A DNA stretch of 64,000 nt from Myxocyprinus asiaticus (lineage: Eukaryota > Chordata > Actinopteri > Cypriniformes > Catostomidae), in contig NC_059374.1 in the NCBI RefSeq assembly GCF_019703515.2, positions 21,198,595 to 21,262,594 on the forward strand, written 5' to 3'. Each line of letters begins with the position of its first letter. Within the stretch, counting starts at the first letter, position 1. The notes under the pieces were generated by a model. That model was not told the DNA's origin and searched no databases. It saw only the letters and a program-made list of their open reading frames with translations. Made by a program: the position numbers and the translations under genes. Below are positions 1 through 15,000 of the stretch, piece after piece.

Positions 1-25
1 ACTTCTCTAAATAATTAACACTTAC

Positions 26-3000
26 TTCCTACAAGGTTGGCCAAAGAAGAATCCAGGTCGTCTGATACCAGTTTCTCTGGGTGCTGGTTGGAGGACTGAT
101 TTACACCGGCCACAGTGGGTTTCAAAATCCCTGCTGTGATGTTCACAAGTGAGACAAGATGAGGCAAGTTTATTTATATAGCAAATTTCATAAATAATTC
201 TGATGCAATGTGCTTTACAAAATTTTAAAATAATTTTAGGCAGAAAAATGTGTCCACAATGTGACTCAAATACACTGTTTTTCTGTCTTAGAAACAACAG
301 ATAACACGTAAAGAATATGATTAAAATATATGTACAATTTTACCATTTAAAGATTATATGTACTTCAGTATTTCAATAAAGTTAACATTTTGTTTGATAT
401 TAACTGAAATGCTCCATACCATCTGTATCCAGGCTATTACAGGAGGCAGCTTTAGTACCAAATACAGACTCAAAGTCAACACGCAGCTCCCCTGAGCTCT
501 GTGGAGGAGGCATCTGTGGAGCTGCATACCCTTCAAAAGGCGCAAAACAAAAAAAGCTATTTAAACCTTCTAATAGTGTCCAACACTTCGGCTAGGACAC
601 TGCTCTAAGGATACAAGAGTTAGAATGATGGACAATTTCAACACTTACTAAGTAACAGACCTGCCTATAAATGGACCAGTGTGCATGGTCACATGTTAAA
701 ATTAGTGCCGGCTAAAATGTAGACAAGCACAAGGCATCCAGAACTAACTCAAGCCATTCACTTGAGCAAATGAGTACACCAAATGCAAACCCACATTTTG
801 TGGCCCGTTTCCCAAAGCCATCAAAACTTAAGAAGTACTTGAGTGGGCAGGGAGATGAATTTATTGTAAATAAGAACTTAAATATTGATGTGCAGCTTTG
901 GGGAAGTGCAACTTTGGGAAACGTACATAAAAAATAATGTACAGTATGTTTGTAAAATCTCTCGTGGAAAACGCTCTTAACCGCTAAGATCAATCATTAT
1001 TGGGAAACAAGGCCCTGGTCTGAATTGCAACCATGACAGATGTTCGATCATACAGATTTATAGAGGGGGTTCAGAGTCAGAACCATGGGAAACACTGATC
1101 ACAAAGAGGGACAAAGCCACACAAGGCAACCTCCAGCCACAGGCTCCCTACCTCTGAATAGGCCTGCTACAGTGGAGGGCTCAGACTGGAAGGGAGAGGG
1201 GTTTGGGAGATGCTGGACCATAGACGCTTGACCAAAAGAGTCTGACAGGCAGGCAGAGAGAAGGAGAAACAACACGGCAAGCATTACAATGTTAAACAGA
1301 CATGAAAATGCACAAAAAAGACATTTCAGATTACACAGATTAGTAAAGAGCGAAATTAGACAGCAATATTAAGACTAAACAACATCCATGTGCACAAGGC
1401 AAACAGCATCCACAGGTTAGTCATGTGCTTTCCCTATGCACTGCTTCAGTGCTCCTATGTTTCCTGAGAGAGGGGAAACATAGGTTGAATGGTTTGCCAT
1501 CATGGTACCTGAGATTAAGTGCTCTATCCGCACAGTGCGTTTGTAATTGGTTGATACAGATGAACTTGAATCAATAAAGGGATTGTACTGATCTATGGTG
1601 AAAAGGAAAAACAAACATATCATTAACTAATATCTTTATAGTTAAACTAGTAACCTAATCAGTGTACTAACAACTAGACTAAGGTGAAAATGGCAATTAA
1701 ATACTGTATTATGTCAGAATGATTTTTTAACATAAACTAGTTCTGAACATTTAAACAGGGCTCCCACACTTTTTGATCAATGAATTTCCATGATCTTTCC
1801 ATGACCTGTCAAGTCGTTCATGAGAACTACAAAAAAACACTACACTTTTATCATTACTAGATTACTTCCATTTGTACGTCATGTATCTTTGGAATACATA
1901 GAATTATTATACTTAACGAAATAGCTCACCCAAAAATAAAAATTATGTCACAATTAACTAACCCTCTGTACCATCTGTAATTCATAAAACAGCCCCATGT
2001 GAACAAAGCTAAAACAAAGCTTTGTGTTTACCAACATTCAGAGATTTTATTTCAGCACTGCCACTAATTTGGTCTCCAATTACAGACTGCATTTTTACTC
2101 AAAGGTCAACTTAAACTCATGCCTGTGGATAAACAGACTTAGTGAAACACAGTGTGACCGAACTTAATCAGGGGACGTCTGATTTGACACAACAGGATTC
2201 TGAGCATGCGAAACAACGGGGGACTTTAATCGACCAAAAATTTAAACTAATAAACACTTTGGATGGGTTGAAGAAGAAACTAAAGTGTGTTTACCACCAA
2301 ATATCTCATGACCTGACGTCCTAGAGGAGAAACTAACACCATCGGATGACATTACAGGTAGATGAGCACCATCAACAACAAGTTTGGTTAGGAAAGGGTT
2401 TAGATTTGGAATGGAGTCGTCGACAGCTTCAGAAGAAGAGAAAGGATCTGAGCAGGCAAAAGAAGAAAGAGAGAGAAAGAGTCGAACAGGAGGACATTAG
2501 AACGAGACTCAAATTAACACAGCTACAGCATGCTGAATCTACAGTATGAGACGTCACATGCAAAGGACATATTTTAGATGTGAAAGATCTTACCTCCCCA
2601 TGCCGTGGCCACCGATGGTCCCGGCTGCATGCTTGGCTGAAAGTTAGTCGGCAGGTCAAAGAGGTCACTCTCCATCTTCAGGGCACTGAGGGTCAAATAA
2701 GAGGATTACAAAAATATCACCTGACCACAAAGCAGTTTAACAAATTTGTGAGTCTCATTATATCACAGTTACATAGGAAAAAACATGTTTGGTATATTTC
2801 CAGACTAATCGCACTTTGAATTCGGCGACAGTCAGTTGAAAGTTCTGCAGCTAAAATCGGTCTGTGCTTACTGAAAATCATAATACTGCCCCCAGTGGCC
2901 GAAACTGGAAGTATTGTTGAACATATAGACATACACCGATCAGCCACAACATTAAAACCACTGACAGGTGAAGTGAATAACATTGATTATATCATTACAA

Positions 3001-6000
3001 TGGCACCTGTCAAGGGGTATATTAGGCAGCAAGTGAACAGTCAGTTCTTGAATATCATGTGTTGGAAGCAGGAAAAATGGGCAAGCGTAAGGATCTGAGT
3101 GACTTTGACAAGGGCCCATTTGTGATGGATAGACGACTGGATCAGAGCATCTCCAAAACGGCAGGTCTTGTGGGGTGTTCCTAGTATGCAGTGGTTAGTA
3201 CCTACCAAAAGTGGTCCAAGGAAGGACAACCGGTGAACTGGCGACAGGGTCATGGGCGCCCAAGGCTCATTGATGCGCATGGGGAGCGAAGGCTAGCCTG
3301 TCTGGTCCGATCCCACAGAAGAGCTACTGTAGCACAAACTGCTGAAAAACGTAATGCTGGCCAAGATAGAAAGGTGTCAGAACACACAGTGCATCGCAGC
3401 TTGCTGCATATGAGCTGCGTAGCTGCAGACCGGTCCGAGTGCCCATGCTGACCCCTGTCAACCACCAAAAGCGGCTACAATGGGCACGTGAGCGTCAGAA
3501 CTGGACCATGGAGCAATGGAAGAATGTGGCCTGGTCTGATGAATCACATATTCTTTTAGATCATGTGGACGGCTGGGTGCGTGTGCGTCGTTTACCTGGG
3601 GAAGAGATGGCAGCAGGATGCACTATGGGAAGAAGGCAGGCCGGCGGAGGCAGTGTGATGCTCTGGGCAATGTTCTGCTGGGAAACTGGCATTCATGTGA
3701 ATGTTACTTTGACATATACCACCTACCTAAAGACTGTTGCAGACCACATACACCCCTTCATAGCAATGGTATTCCCTGATGGCAGTGGCCTCTTTCAGCA
3801 GGATAATTCGCCCTGCCAAACTGCAATAATTGTTCAGGAATGGTTTGAGGAACATGACAGAGTTTAAGGTGTTGACTTGGCCTCCAAATTCCCAGATCTC
3901 AATCCGATTGAGCATCTATGGGATGTGCTGGACCAACAAGTTCAATCCATGGAGGTCCCACCTCGCAACTTAAAGGACTTAAAGGATCTGCTGCTGACGT
4001 CTCTGTGCCAGATACCACAGGACACCTTCAGAGGTCTTGTGGAGTCCATGCCTTGATGGGTCAGAGCTGTTTTGGTGGCACGAGGGGGACCTACACGATA
4101 TTAGGCAGGTGGTTTTAATGTTGTGGCTGATCGGTGTATGTGAGTGAAATGTCCACAGTGGTGCCAAAAGCGAATATTTTTAGTTGTAAATGATGTATTA
4201 CAGTCAACAGGGCTACTCCCTAACCTAAACCCTAACCTAACCATAAGTGGAGTAAAAATGTAATTTTAGAGCAAAAACCAACCTCTGAATCACACTCACC
4301 ATTTTTTTATATGAATGCAATTACTTGACGGTTCCCATGGGACCAGAACCCATGTCTCAGAAGATGATTGTGCTATGCGTTTTCAGTAGCGCTAAAGGGA
4401 AAGATGATCTCGCTTGAAGTGATGAAAAAACGTCTGATAGGGAGGCCGCTTGACAGTAATTGAATAGAATGGAATTGATTTCTGGGTACATGAACTTGGG
4501 TTTGCACAGATTAGTCGACTACAACTTACTTAGTCGACACCATCACCCTGAAGTTGACTAGTCGCTCACCACGTGATTTGTTAAACATGTCTGTGGGAAA
4601 TACAGCACAGTGGCTCAAATATAGTCTGTGATGTTCTGTCAGACTCACATTTAAGAATTCACTTCAGAATTAGTGTTTGTTCACTGTGTCGCTCTGCTCA
4701 ACAACGCAACGCATCAACATATCAACAACAATCTTACGCATTTTCTGTATGTGTATTGCACATGCGCATAGCATTGTATCAACACCGATAATGTTCAGAA
4801 CATCTCATAGGCTATTCTGATAAAGATGACACAGGTGCTACGATAACCTGCAATACATGCAAACTGGTCTTCAAATATATCCAAAATACTAGATTTATGT
4901 TGACATAGATGTTGTTCACTCCTTCAAGAACACGATTCAGCTAAAGTCAGAAAAGTACTTCAAGTTGTAATCTGATAACTCGACAGAATACATCCCAATT
5001 GTCAACTTTGTGTGTTGGGACATCAAGCTGGAGTCAGTTGACCTGATGGAACACATCCCAATTGTCAACTTTGTGTGTTAGAACATCTGAGTTGGATGCT
5101 GTTCGCTCCTTCAAGAAAGCAATTCTGCAACAGTTTTGAAAAGCACTTCAATTGGAGTCCACTACATGACGAATGCATCGCCATTGACGTCTGCACACTA
5201 GATCCTGTGGTCACCCGAAACCATCTGAACAAGAGGACAGGGAACTACAACTAGTCCAGGCTAAGTCTTTTAGCTATGTTACAGCTCCACTTATGCCTAG
5301 CTGTTGTGGCAAGTTGCTTACGAGGATATAACTTTATGATACAATCCGATCTGTTCACATACAAAACAACGCTCAGACTGTCGCTCATTATTTTCCCCTC
5401 AGGCGTCCCCTGTGGTGGTTTGGGGGTGAAATGATGTTACATCTGTTTGAGTTCAACTCGACTAATGGGCTCGACTATTAAAAATCAGTAGTCGTGAAAC
5501 CCCTACTTGGTACATGTTAATATACTGTTTACATGTGTATACTGTACATGTGTAAAGGCTACTGCCAGGGTTTTGCTCCATTCAGAATTGAATTTGAGTT
5601 GAGGTAGCAAACAGGATGTAAAAATAAAAAAGGAAGTACACTTAAAATGTAATGAAATTCAAACATATTCATATAACTGCTGTACATGTAGCTTTTAACA
5701 ATATATTAAATTTTTCAGTGTGAATAACCCATAAACATGTTATCATAAACACTATTTCCTATTTCCAGAGAAAAACAGATGTGAAACATACAATGTTTGA
5801 AATGACACCTATTGAAATTTGTATTATCTATAAGAACATTCCTCTACCTGTCACATAAATTCCAATAATAATTCAACATTTAGTGCACCATGGCCAATTC
5901 AATTTAAATTCAGACTCATGAAATGAATGAGAGCCAATTCTTAAATTCTGCTTAAATTCTGTTAGATTTTGCCCAGCCCTGGCTACTGCACATTCTGTGA

Positions 6001-9000
6001 GTTAATATCCAGGCTAACCCATTGGAGCAGCTGGGCGTGGAGAACAGGTCTATGGCAGGAGCTGTGTTGATGCATGCTGCTGTGGTGGAGACAGGAGAAG
6101 TGTCAGTTGTACCAAATGAAGGCCTCTTGGAAAGCTCCTTCAGCCTCTGTTCCTATTAATATAAAGCACACAACATCAGTTGAAATCGCATTTAACGCAT
6201 GTTAAAGGGCTAGTTCACCCAAAAATTCTCTCATCATTTACTCACCCTCATGCCATCCCAGATGTGTATGACTTTCTTTCTTCTGCTGAACAAAGATTTT
6301 TTGACAGCTCTGTTGGTCCATACAATGCAAGTGAATGGTGGCCAAAACTTTTAATGTTCAAAAAGAACATAAAGGCAGCATAAAAGTAATCCATATGACT
6401 CCAGTGGTTAAATCCATGTCTTCAGAAGCAATATGATAGGTGTGAGTGAGAAACAGATTCATATTTAAATTGTCCTCTCTGCCCAGTAGGTGGTGATAAT
6501 TGGCAAAAACAAAAGTAGAAGATAAATTTATAGCAAAAAAATGACTTAAATATTGATCTCTTTCTCACCCACACTTATCATATAGCTTCTGCTTGGATTT
6601 GGATTTAACCACTGGAGTCTTATGGATTACTTTTATGCTGCCTTTATTTGCTTTTTGGACCTTCAAAGTTCTGGCCACCATTCACTTGTATTGTATGGAC
6701 CTACAGAGTTGAAATATTCTTCTAAAAATATTCATTTGTGTTCAGCAGAAGATAGAAAGTCATACACATATGGGGTGGCATGAGGGTGAGTAAATGATGA
6801 GAGAATTTTCATTTTTGGGTCAACTAACCCTTTAACAAGGCAGAGCTGTATGCTTGCACCGGTACAAGTGGGCTAAAAAATGTAAAAGTAACACAGAAGA
6901 TTAGAAATAGGTAGAAATGATTTTATAATTCAAAAACACTGGTAGACAACATGGAATTAAATGTACATGGACCTACATGTGAAACGACCAACCACAGTTT
7001 TACATTTTATAAATGTGATGCTTTAAAACACCACAACAAAAGTTGCCAACAGAAAATGTGGAAACTTATTTCAGTACGTGTGCTCCTGTTATGTACCTTT
7101 AGAGCTTTCAATCGTGCCTGCTCCTCCTCCAGAGCTGCCTGCTTTTCTCTTTCATCCACTTTGGTGAAAGACATGCCAGTGTTGGCCAGAGATGACACAG
7201 CATTGGAAAGTGTGCTTGCCCTACAAAAGTCAAAGAAACATAAATTGGGCTTCTGATGAGAAATTACACCTACACTATACATAGCTATTGCAGTTTATAT
7301 GGTTAAAAAATCCTGTCAACAGAATCCGTCTTTTACAACTCATTAATTTGTATTCAGTGCTGAGCGTGACATTTGAATGGCCCACCTGCTGGCGGCGGTG
7401 GAGTCCTTCACCTTCTTTCCTTCTAATGATGCCAAGTGTTGCTCGAGGGCATCCAAAAGACTGCTGGGGGCCTGATGGAATGCAAAACATTTAATTAGGA
7501 ATAGTGCACTGCTTGTATCAACAAACTATTGAAAGGACAGTAAAGAGCTTGACATATCTTAATAATAAATAATAATCAGTGCAAAGGAGTGCAGAAAAGA
7601 GTGAGAAAAATACTTACACAGACTGTAAACTGAAGAAGAACAGAAGGTGGAAAGATAAAGGGAAATACAGAATATAAAGGTGGTCTTGGTCAGACACACA
7701 GTGCATGTATTTCAAAGTAGCAATCTACTCTTAATTATGCCTATGATGGTATTTATTCTGATCATATAGTCTATCATTTTGAAAGGGATAGTTCACCCAA
7801 AAATGAAAATTCTGTCCTCATTTACTCGCCCTCATTTAGTTCCAAACCCATATGAGACGGAATATTAGGGACTAACAGTCCACTTTTATTGTACAGAAAA
7901 CAAGAGCACCGTCTACTTTCTTCAGAATTTCTCCTCTTGTATTCCACAGAAAAGATAAAATTATATGGGTTTGGAACGACATGAAGGTGAGTAAATGGCT
8001 TAAAATTTTTGGATGAACTGTCCCTTTAAAATTGGCCATTTTTGACTCAGTCCTACATGTATTGACTACATCTGTGGAAGTCACAATCGACAACATCATT
8101 ATATCTCTATTCTCAAAAATTCACTGAGCCCATAACACCTTTATTTGCTGTAGAAAGGGGAAAAGTTAACATAGAAAACGTGACAAGTCTTCAGTGACAT
8201 GCACATCCTAATGAATTTCATGCATCTGGCACTCGGAAATGCATTTGTGCAAGGTAAAGTGAGAGAGAAAGCAGAACAGATTTGAAAAAAAAAGTTAATA
8301 ATACTGAAAGAGAGAAGGACTTTAAGTCAGGATAAAAGTACGGTCTTACCTGGGACAAGTCAGGTATGTCCCCACGGTCTATTCCCACCTGCTATAAGAT
8401 GAGAAGAACAATGTTACACAATGCTTTTACTGTAATGAATTCCTTTGCTAAATCAGAGCAACACATGAGAATCTAACCTCTGCCACTTTCAGGAACTCTG
8501 AAATCCGGGTCATTCGGGTAAGGAATTTCTTGTAGATATCCAGCCCTTCTTTGCACTGAACTTTTTTCATGTCAAAGTACTTTTCTGTGAGAGGAAGACA
8601 AAAATTAACCCATTAACAGTCATATCATGTTGAGATTTCTGCATTGAGTATTAAAATTTATTCCACAGGTTTACATTTCCAGAGTTTAAAAATCAGTTAT
8701 AAAAGTTTATTTATTTATAAAATTTAATCCCCAATGCAATAAAAGCACTTATTGAAACCAAGCTGCACAAACGCCTCATTCTCTACTTCCACAACTTCCC
8801 TACATCACTGGGGGCTCTTTAATTCATGACTGCCTCTACAGTGAAAAACATCAATGCCTACTTTATGTCATAGCACCCTTGTCCCCACCCACTGGCGCTC
8901 CATTTGTACACAGAAAGAGAGAGAGCAGGACAAACAGGCCTAGTGTGGCCTAACAATTCCAGAACACCAAAGGGGACCCATCTAGTCTATTTTGAATTAC

Positions 9001-12000
9001 TTTTGTATATAAACATGCACTAGACAGACGTCTCTGTCCGTTGTCATGTATCTCGCACCGCTTTTAAAAGACACATTGTCAAGTTACAACTCTGAAAGGA
9101 GATGCCATCATCAGCTGCTCTGCCCCTTGCTGTTTTGAGCACAAACGCGTCCTGGACACTTTCTTGCACCCATATGCGCAATTTTTAATTGTTGGTAAAT
9201 GAAAACATGCACTAGCTGGACGTCTTTGACCGATTTAATGTGTTTCTGGCATGTATGTGCATTTTTTTCGGCTCATATCAGCGCAGATTGCTTGTGAACC
9301 AGTCAAAACGATTCAAGCTTTGCAAAGTAACTGTTACTGAAGGATGGGGCAGTTAAAAATACTTGGACCCGATTGCAAAACTGTAAGTAAACAGATTAAT
9401 TCATAAATATTTCAACTGTCATGACTGTTTGATAGTTTATGATGCTGATGTGCATACAGTAAGGGAACAGTTTAATATATTTGGAAGCAATGTGTTGGAT
9501 GTGCATTAGCGCTGGGCGATACATCGACTACCCACGATATCATAGTGATGATTTTGCTGACGATATAAACAATAACGTGTATATCGCAATGATTTTAATG
9601 AGCCTTTTATTTGGCCATTAAGTTTCATAGAGTGCATCAGTAGACTAATTTCACGATTCTTCAGGGCTGTATATTTAATCAAAATAACATCAAAATGGAG
9701 ATATGATCATGTGTGATTATTTAACTGCCAAAGGCTGCGTTTAAAGACAGATAAACATGGTCTGTGTGCGCTTCAGAATGAACAGGCGACGAGCTGATCT
9801 GTGTGCATGCATGGGGCCGGAGGAGGCTCATGTTTGTAGCGCAGTTCACCTGCATTGTGAAGTACTGCAGGTTCAAGCAATCTCGCAATTCCCAACTTTA
9901 GTAACCTCTATAAAGTTATTATACAAATCTACAAACAGTAAAGGAGAGTTTGACAGCGTTCACAAGACGCAAAACGTATAACTGCCAAACAAACTTTGCA
10001 CTTCCAGTTTCATAATTAAAGCTCCTGGTGAAGGTGAAATAAACGCAACTGCACTTGCACTGTCAAAATTAAAACCTCAGTTTAGGGTGAATTAAATAGG
10101 ACAGAAATATATTAATTTATTTTTAACAAATCTTATCCTATTATAATATAATAATGATTCAGTATTATATTATAATAATCAACTTGACTGGGTTCCAGAG
10201 TAATAATTTAGTATGATGCACTATTCATCTGGTTTCCAAAAAAGTAAGTAGTTTTTGCAAACCTTATTCATTCACAAAGAAAAATGTTTTAGTAAAAATA
10301 TATCAAGGTAAATAAGATTTTTATTATGCTTCCATGTATGATTGTTTGTTAAATATAAGCATAAGTATAAACATGCAAATCAGTGAAAATGATTACATTT
10401 TACTCCCATTTTTAATTTAGTGAAAAACTGTGGGAAACATGCCTCCATCATTTTTAATAGATTTATATTTAATACCTTTGAAATATGAATTCTACTTGGC
10501 TACAATGGCTGTTTAGATGAAATGATGGTTCCTCTGATTAAAAAAAAAACAAACTTTTATGCTATTTCAGAGCAAAAACATATTATTGAGATATATATCG
10601 AATATCGTCAATTTGCTGAAAAATAACGAGATATAATTTCTGAAGCCATATTGCCCAGCACTAATGTGCATTATGTGTAAACCCTGAAATTTAGTTTTAT
10701 AATGTTGAGGAGCTTGTTTATTCTCTTCCGATTGAGTTTCAAATATGGTTGTATTTGAGGGGCTGCATGATGTTAGCCAATCATAACAGTGGGCCTTAAC
10801 ATTGAACTTTAAAGGAGGCACTTAGGCCAAAACCGAGCGTTTCAAACAGAAGGCCAGAGACAGTATGGAAAATTATCATATATTACTACATTTTACTAAA
10901 AGTTTACTAACATTATCAGTGGACCTCAGGGAAGATAATAAACTTATATATAAAAAAAAAAAGAGTACGTCATGACCCATTTAAAATAATTCAGAATTGA
11001 GAAAAAAGCACCCTGCAAGACCTACCCAGTAAGTTAATTATCCCCTCATTGTAAGCTGCAAAAAGTCGGATTGAGTCTTTGAAGAGAAGCATGAAGGCTG
11101 CATTGATAACCCCATTGGTGAGCTCATTGGCATTGACCTGGAAAGACACAAATCCTTATTTATTTTTACAAATATTCATGAATACACAGTAAATTTTGCC
11201 CAAGTACTTTGCTGAAACAGAGTATATATTAACTGCATATACACTATATTGCCAAAAGTATTCGCTCATCTGCCTTTAGACGCATATGAACTTAAGTGAC
11301 ATCCCATTCTTAATCCATAGGGTTTAATATGACGTTGGCCCACCCTTTGCAGCTATAACAGCTTCAACTTTTCTAGGAAGGCTTTCCACAAGGTTTAGGA
11401 GTGTGTTTATGGGAATTTTTGACCATTCTTCCAGAAGCGCATTTGTGAGGTCAGACACTGATGTTGGACGAGAAGGCCTGGCTCGCAGTCTTTGCTCTAA
11501 TTCATCCTAAAGGTGCTCTATCGGGTTGAGGTCAGGACTCTGTGCAGGCCAGTCAAGTTCTTCCACACCAAACTCGCTCATCCATGTCTTTATGGACCTT
11601 GCTTTGTGCACTAGTGCGCAGTCATGTTGGAACAGGAAGGGGCCATCCCCAAACTGTTCCCACAAAGTTGGGAGCATGGAATTGTCCAAAATCTCTTGGT
11701 ATGCTGAAGCATTCAGAGTTCCTTTCACTGGAACTAAGGGGCCAAGCCCAGCTCCTGAAAAACAACCCCACACCATAATCCCCCCTCCACCAAATTTCAC
11801 AGTTGGCACAATGCAGTCAGACAAGTACCGTTCTCCTGGCAACCGCCAAACCCAGACTCATCCATCAGATTGTCAGATGGAGAAGCGTGATTCGTCACTC
11901 CAGAGAATGCGTCTCCACTGCTCTAGAGTCCAGTGGTGGCGTGCTTTACACCACTGCATCCGACGCTTTGCATTGCACTTGGTGATGTATGGCTTGGATG

Positions 12001-15000
12001 CAGCTGCTCGGCCATGGAAACCCATTCCATGAAGCTCTCTACGCACTGTTCTTGAGCTAATCTGAAGGCCACATGAACTTTGGAGGTCTGTAGCAATTGA
12101 CTCTGCAGAAAGTTGGCGACCTCTGTGCACCATGCGCCTCAGCATCCACTGACCCCGCTCTGTCATTTTACGTGGCCTACCTCTTCGTGGCTGAGTTGCT
12201 GTCATTCCCAATCACTTCCCCTTTGTTATAATACCACTGACAGTTGACTGTGGAATATTTAGTAGCAAGGAAATTTCACGACTGGACTTGTTGCACAGGT
12301 GGCATCCTATCACAGTACCACGCTGGAATTCACTGACCTCCTGAGAGCGGCCCATTCTTTCACAAATGTTTGTAGAAGCAGTCTGCATGCCTAGGTGCTT
12401 CATTTTATACACCTGTGGCCATGGAAGTGATTGGAACACCTGAATTCAATTATTTGGATGGGTGAGCAAATACTTTTGGCAATATAGTGTATCTTAGAGA
12501 GTGCATTTTTAAGCAATGAGCATTCTAAGACATGTATGTAGATCAGCCATCAGCTCCAACTTACATTGAAGTCAAGAAGCGCATCCATCTGGTTCTGTAT
12601 AATGGGAATGGTTTTAAGAAGCTTCTCTGTGTTCATGGTTCTCATCACACCATCCACCCTTTAGGACAAGATTTTAAAATATAGGTCAAATAACATTAGG
12701 GGTGATTAGTGCATGAACCAGTAAAATGACTTCAAGTATAATGTGACCTGCACAAATCCCCCATTAGAAGATCTATGACAAAAACTACAGCTATGGCTTA
12801 TAAAATTATTTTATCGAGTGAATAATTGGTGGTCAAACGAATCACCATTTTCACCATTACATAATGCTCTTAATGCAATATTCAGCACACCACAGGAAGT
12901 GTTTTTCATAAGTAAACTACCTTCATGGTGTCTTTTATTAATGGGTTTGAAATGACATTCTATAAAATGTACAAGATTTGCATAAATGTCTTACCCACGC
13001 TTTACTTTTGTGAAGTCAAATGCCACCTGTCGATATGAAACCGCTTTTTCATTCAGATATCGACTATACCTCCGAATGAATGTTGACATATCGTAACCTA
13101 TGTAGACAATAAAGAATATATTTTTTAGTAAAGGTTGGTAAAACAAGGCAGTAAATAATTATATAAAGATGTGTACCAATAGAGGACCCAATGTCTGCAA
13201 ATGAAGATGGACAGTAGAATACTCTACCTTGTAGGCCACTTTTGTCCAAGAAATTACTGAGGTTGAATAATGTGTTCCTGGAGGCCAAGTACTGAATAAA
13301 TCGCTGTAACCAACAAATGAAAAAAATAAATAAATATATATATATATCTATATATATTCTTACTACTGTTTCCAGATCATTATCCTAAATGCTTATTATT
13401 GCATGCAAAGAACATGTTTAAAAATTGGACAGGCCTCCCACAGTCACGCACCTCATTCCCATATACCATGAGGTGGTGTGTTGTGATAAGGGACTTAAAG
13501 ACGACAACCCAACTGGTATTTGTGGTCCTCTCGAACAAAGAGTCTGCCAGCTGAGGAATGTTCACATTCATCTCATTGGTACAGTGTATTAGATCTACAA
13601 TAAAAACAAAAGTTTCCATTAACTATTGACACCAATAACTGGGTGAAAAGGGATGAATTGAATCAATGAAAAAAATTGCACTGGTATTAAGTTAAAATGT
13701 GATAAATAAAAGAATTAGTATTTATTTATAGCAAGACAGGGAAAAATAATCATATGTGTAGATAGCCCACATGAAGTACTAAATAAGCTTTCCTAGATAT
13801 AAAGTGTGTGCTTTCTTCTGGATTATGTAACAGAGCACAGGAACTGCACAGCACACAACTAACTCAGTATGCTGGTAGTGGAGATTATTGATAATGAAAT
13901 GTATAATGCATTACTCCAAATATCTATTTATTTATTTTTTTGGAAGAAACAGGCAGATTCATAGAAGACCTAATCCTCAAATAAGACCAAATAAACTGCG
14001 TGGGTGCTGCAGACAAACATCTGAGACTTCAATCAATGACAGGCTTCCTAAAAATGAACAAAATCTAATAATAATAATAGTAATAATAAATAAGGTAAAA
14101 TTATAATTAGTTAAATTATAAAAGAAACAAATAAAGGCACCTGTTTACATAGATTTTGGAAGTAACACAATGGAGGGCTAAACACTTCTGTTAATTTGGC
14201 CACATGAGCATGGTTATCGGCTGAAACAAATAATATAAATATATATCCAAATATAGTCTGATTAATTGGGACGGCAGATATATCAGTCTATGCCTACTTA
14301 ACACTCTTAAACATTTACCAATAAATCTGTGCAGAGTAGAGGGCACTGCTTTCAGCGTTCAAGTAAAAGTCAAGACAAGCTTTTGACAATCTAGTGCAGA
14401 ACAAGAATGGACGAAATAATGGGGGCAGATGGGGGAATCCACATACTTTTGGCCATGTAGTGTAGTTTGAGTGCATTTTCAGAACTTTAGAATATTCTTT
14501 CTGAGTGAGTGACATTAGTCGCGTTCACACATGCAGCCTTTTCCAGAAAATTACCTACAATTTCCAGTTTAGAGATCATGTGTGAACACGACCCTTTTGA
14601 AAATACTGGTCAATTTTGCTCTGGCAATTTTCCTTAATGCAAAGTTGTATCTGTGGTGATGTGGGCGTGGCCGAGCAACATCTGTGGAGAGCGAGGCCGG
14701 AAGAGGAAGAATGGTAAGGATTGACACTTGTGGGAAATTATCTCTAACAGCTGTTCTGTGTTACAGTGAGAGCTGGAGAGGGATAAGAGGGTGGTCCAGA
14801 CCGACGGAGGGGAGAGAGAGAGAGATACACGCAGCAGTTTTTATGTGTGCACTCAGTAAGGTAAAGCAGTAAAGCAAACAGTGTGAGGATGCTGAAAAGT
14901 ATTCAAAATATAGATTTACTCTGGATTGTTTGCCCGGCTCCCGCTTCCTCCTTCACAACAGAGCAAGAGACTTGTCACAGTATCATTACTAGGGTTGGGG

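Noticed and set aside
4217..4245. CCCTAACC-like runs resembling telomere repeat (also near 43245-43265)
   Set aside because: Only a few irregular units within ordinary intronic sequence; no tandem array, so not an interstitial telomere block.
11526..12032. 168-codon plus-strand frame, and the 209-codon counterpart at 59510-60139
   Set aside because: Both are antisense shadows of the Tc1 transposase, at the same relative position in the two copies.
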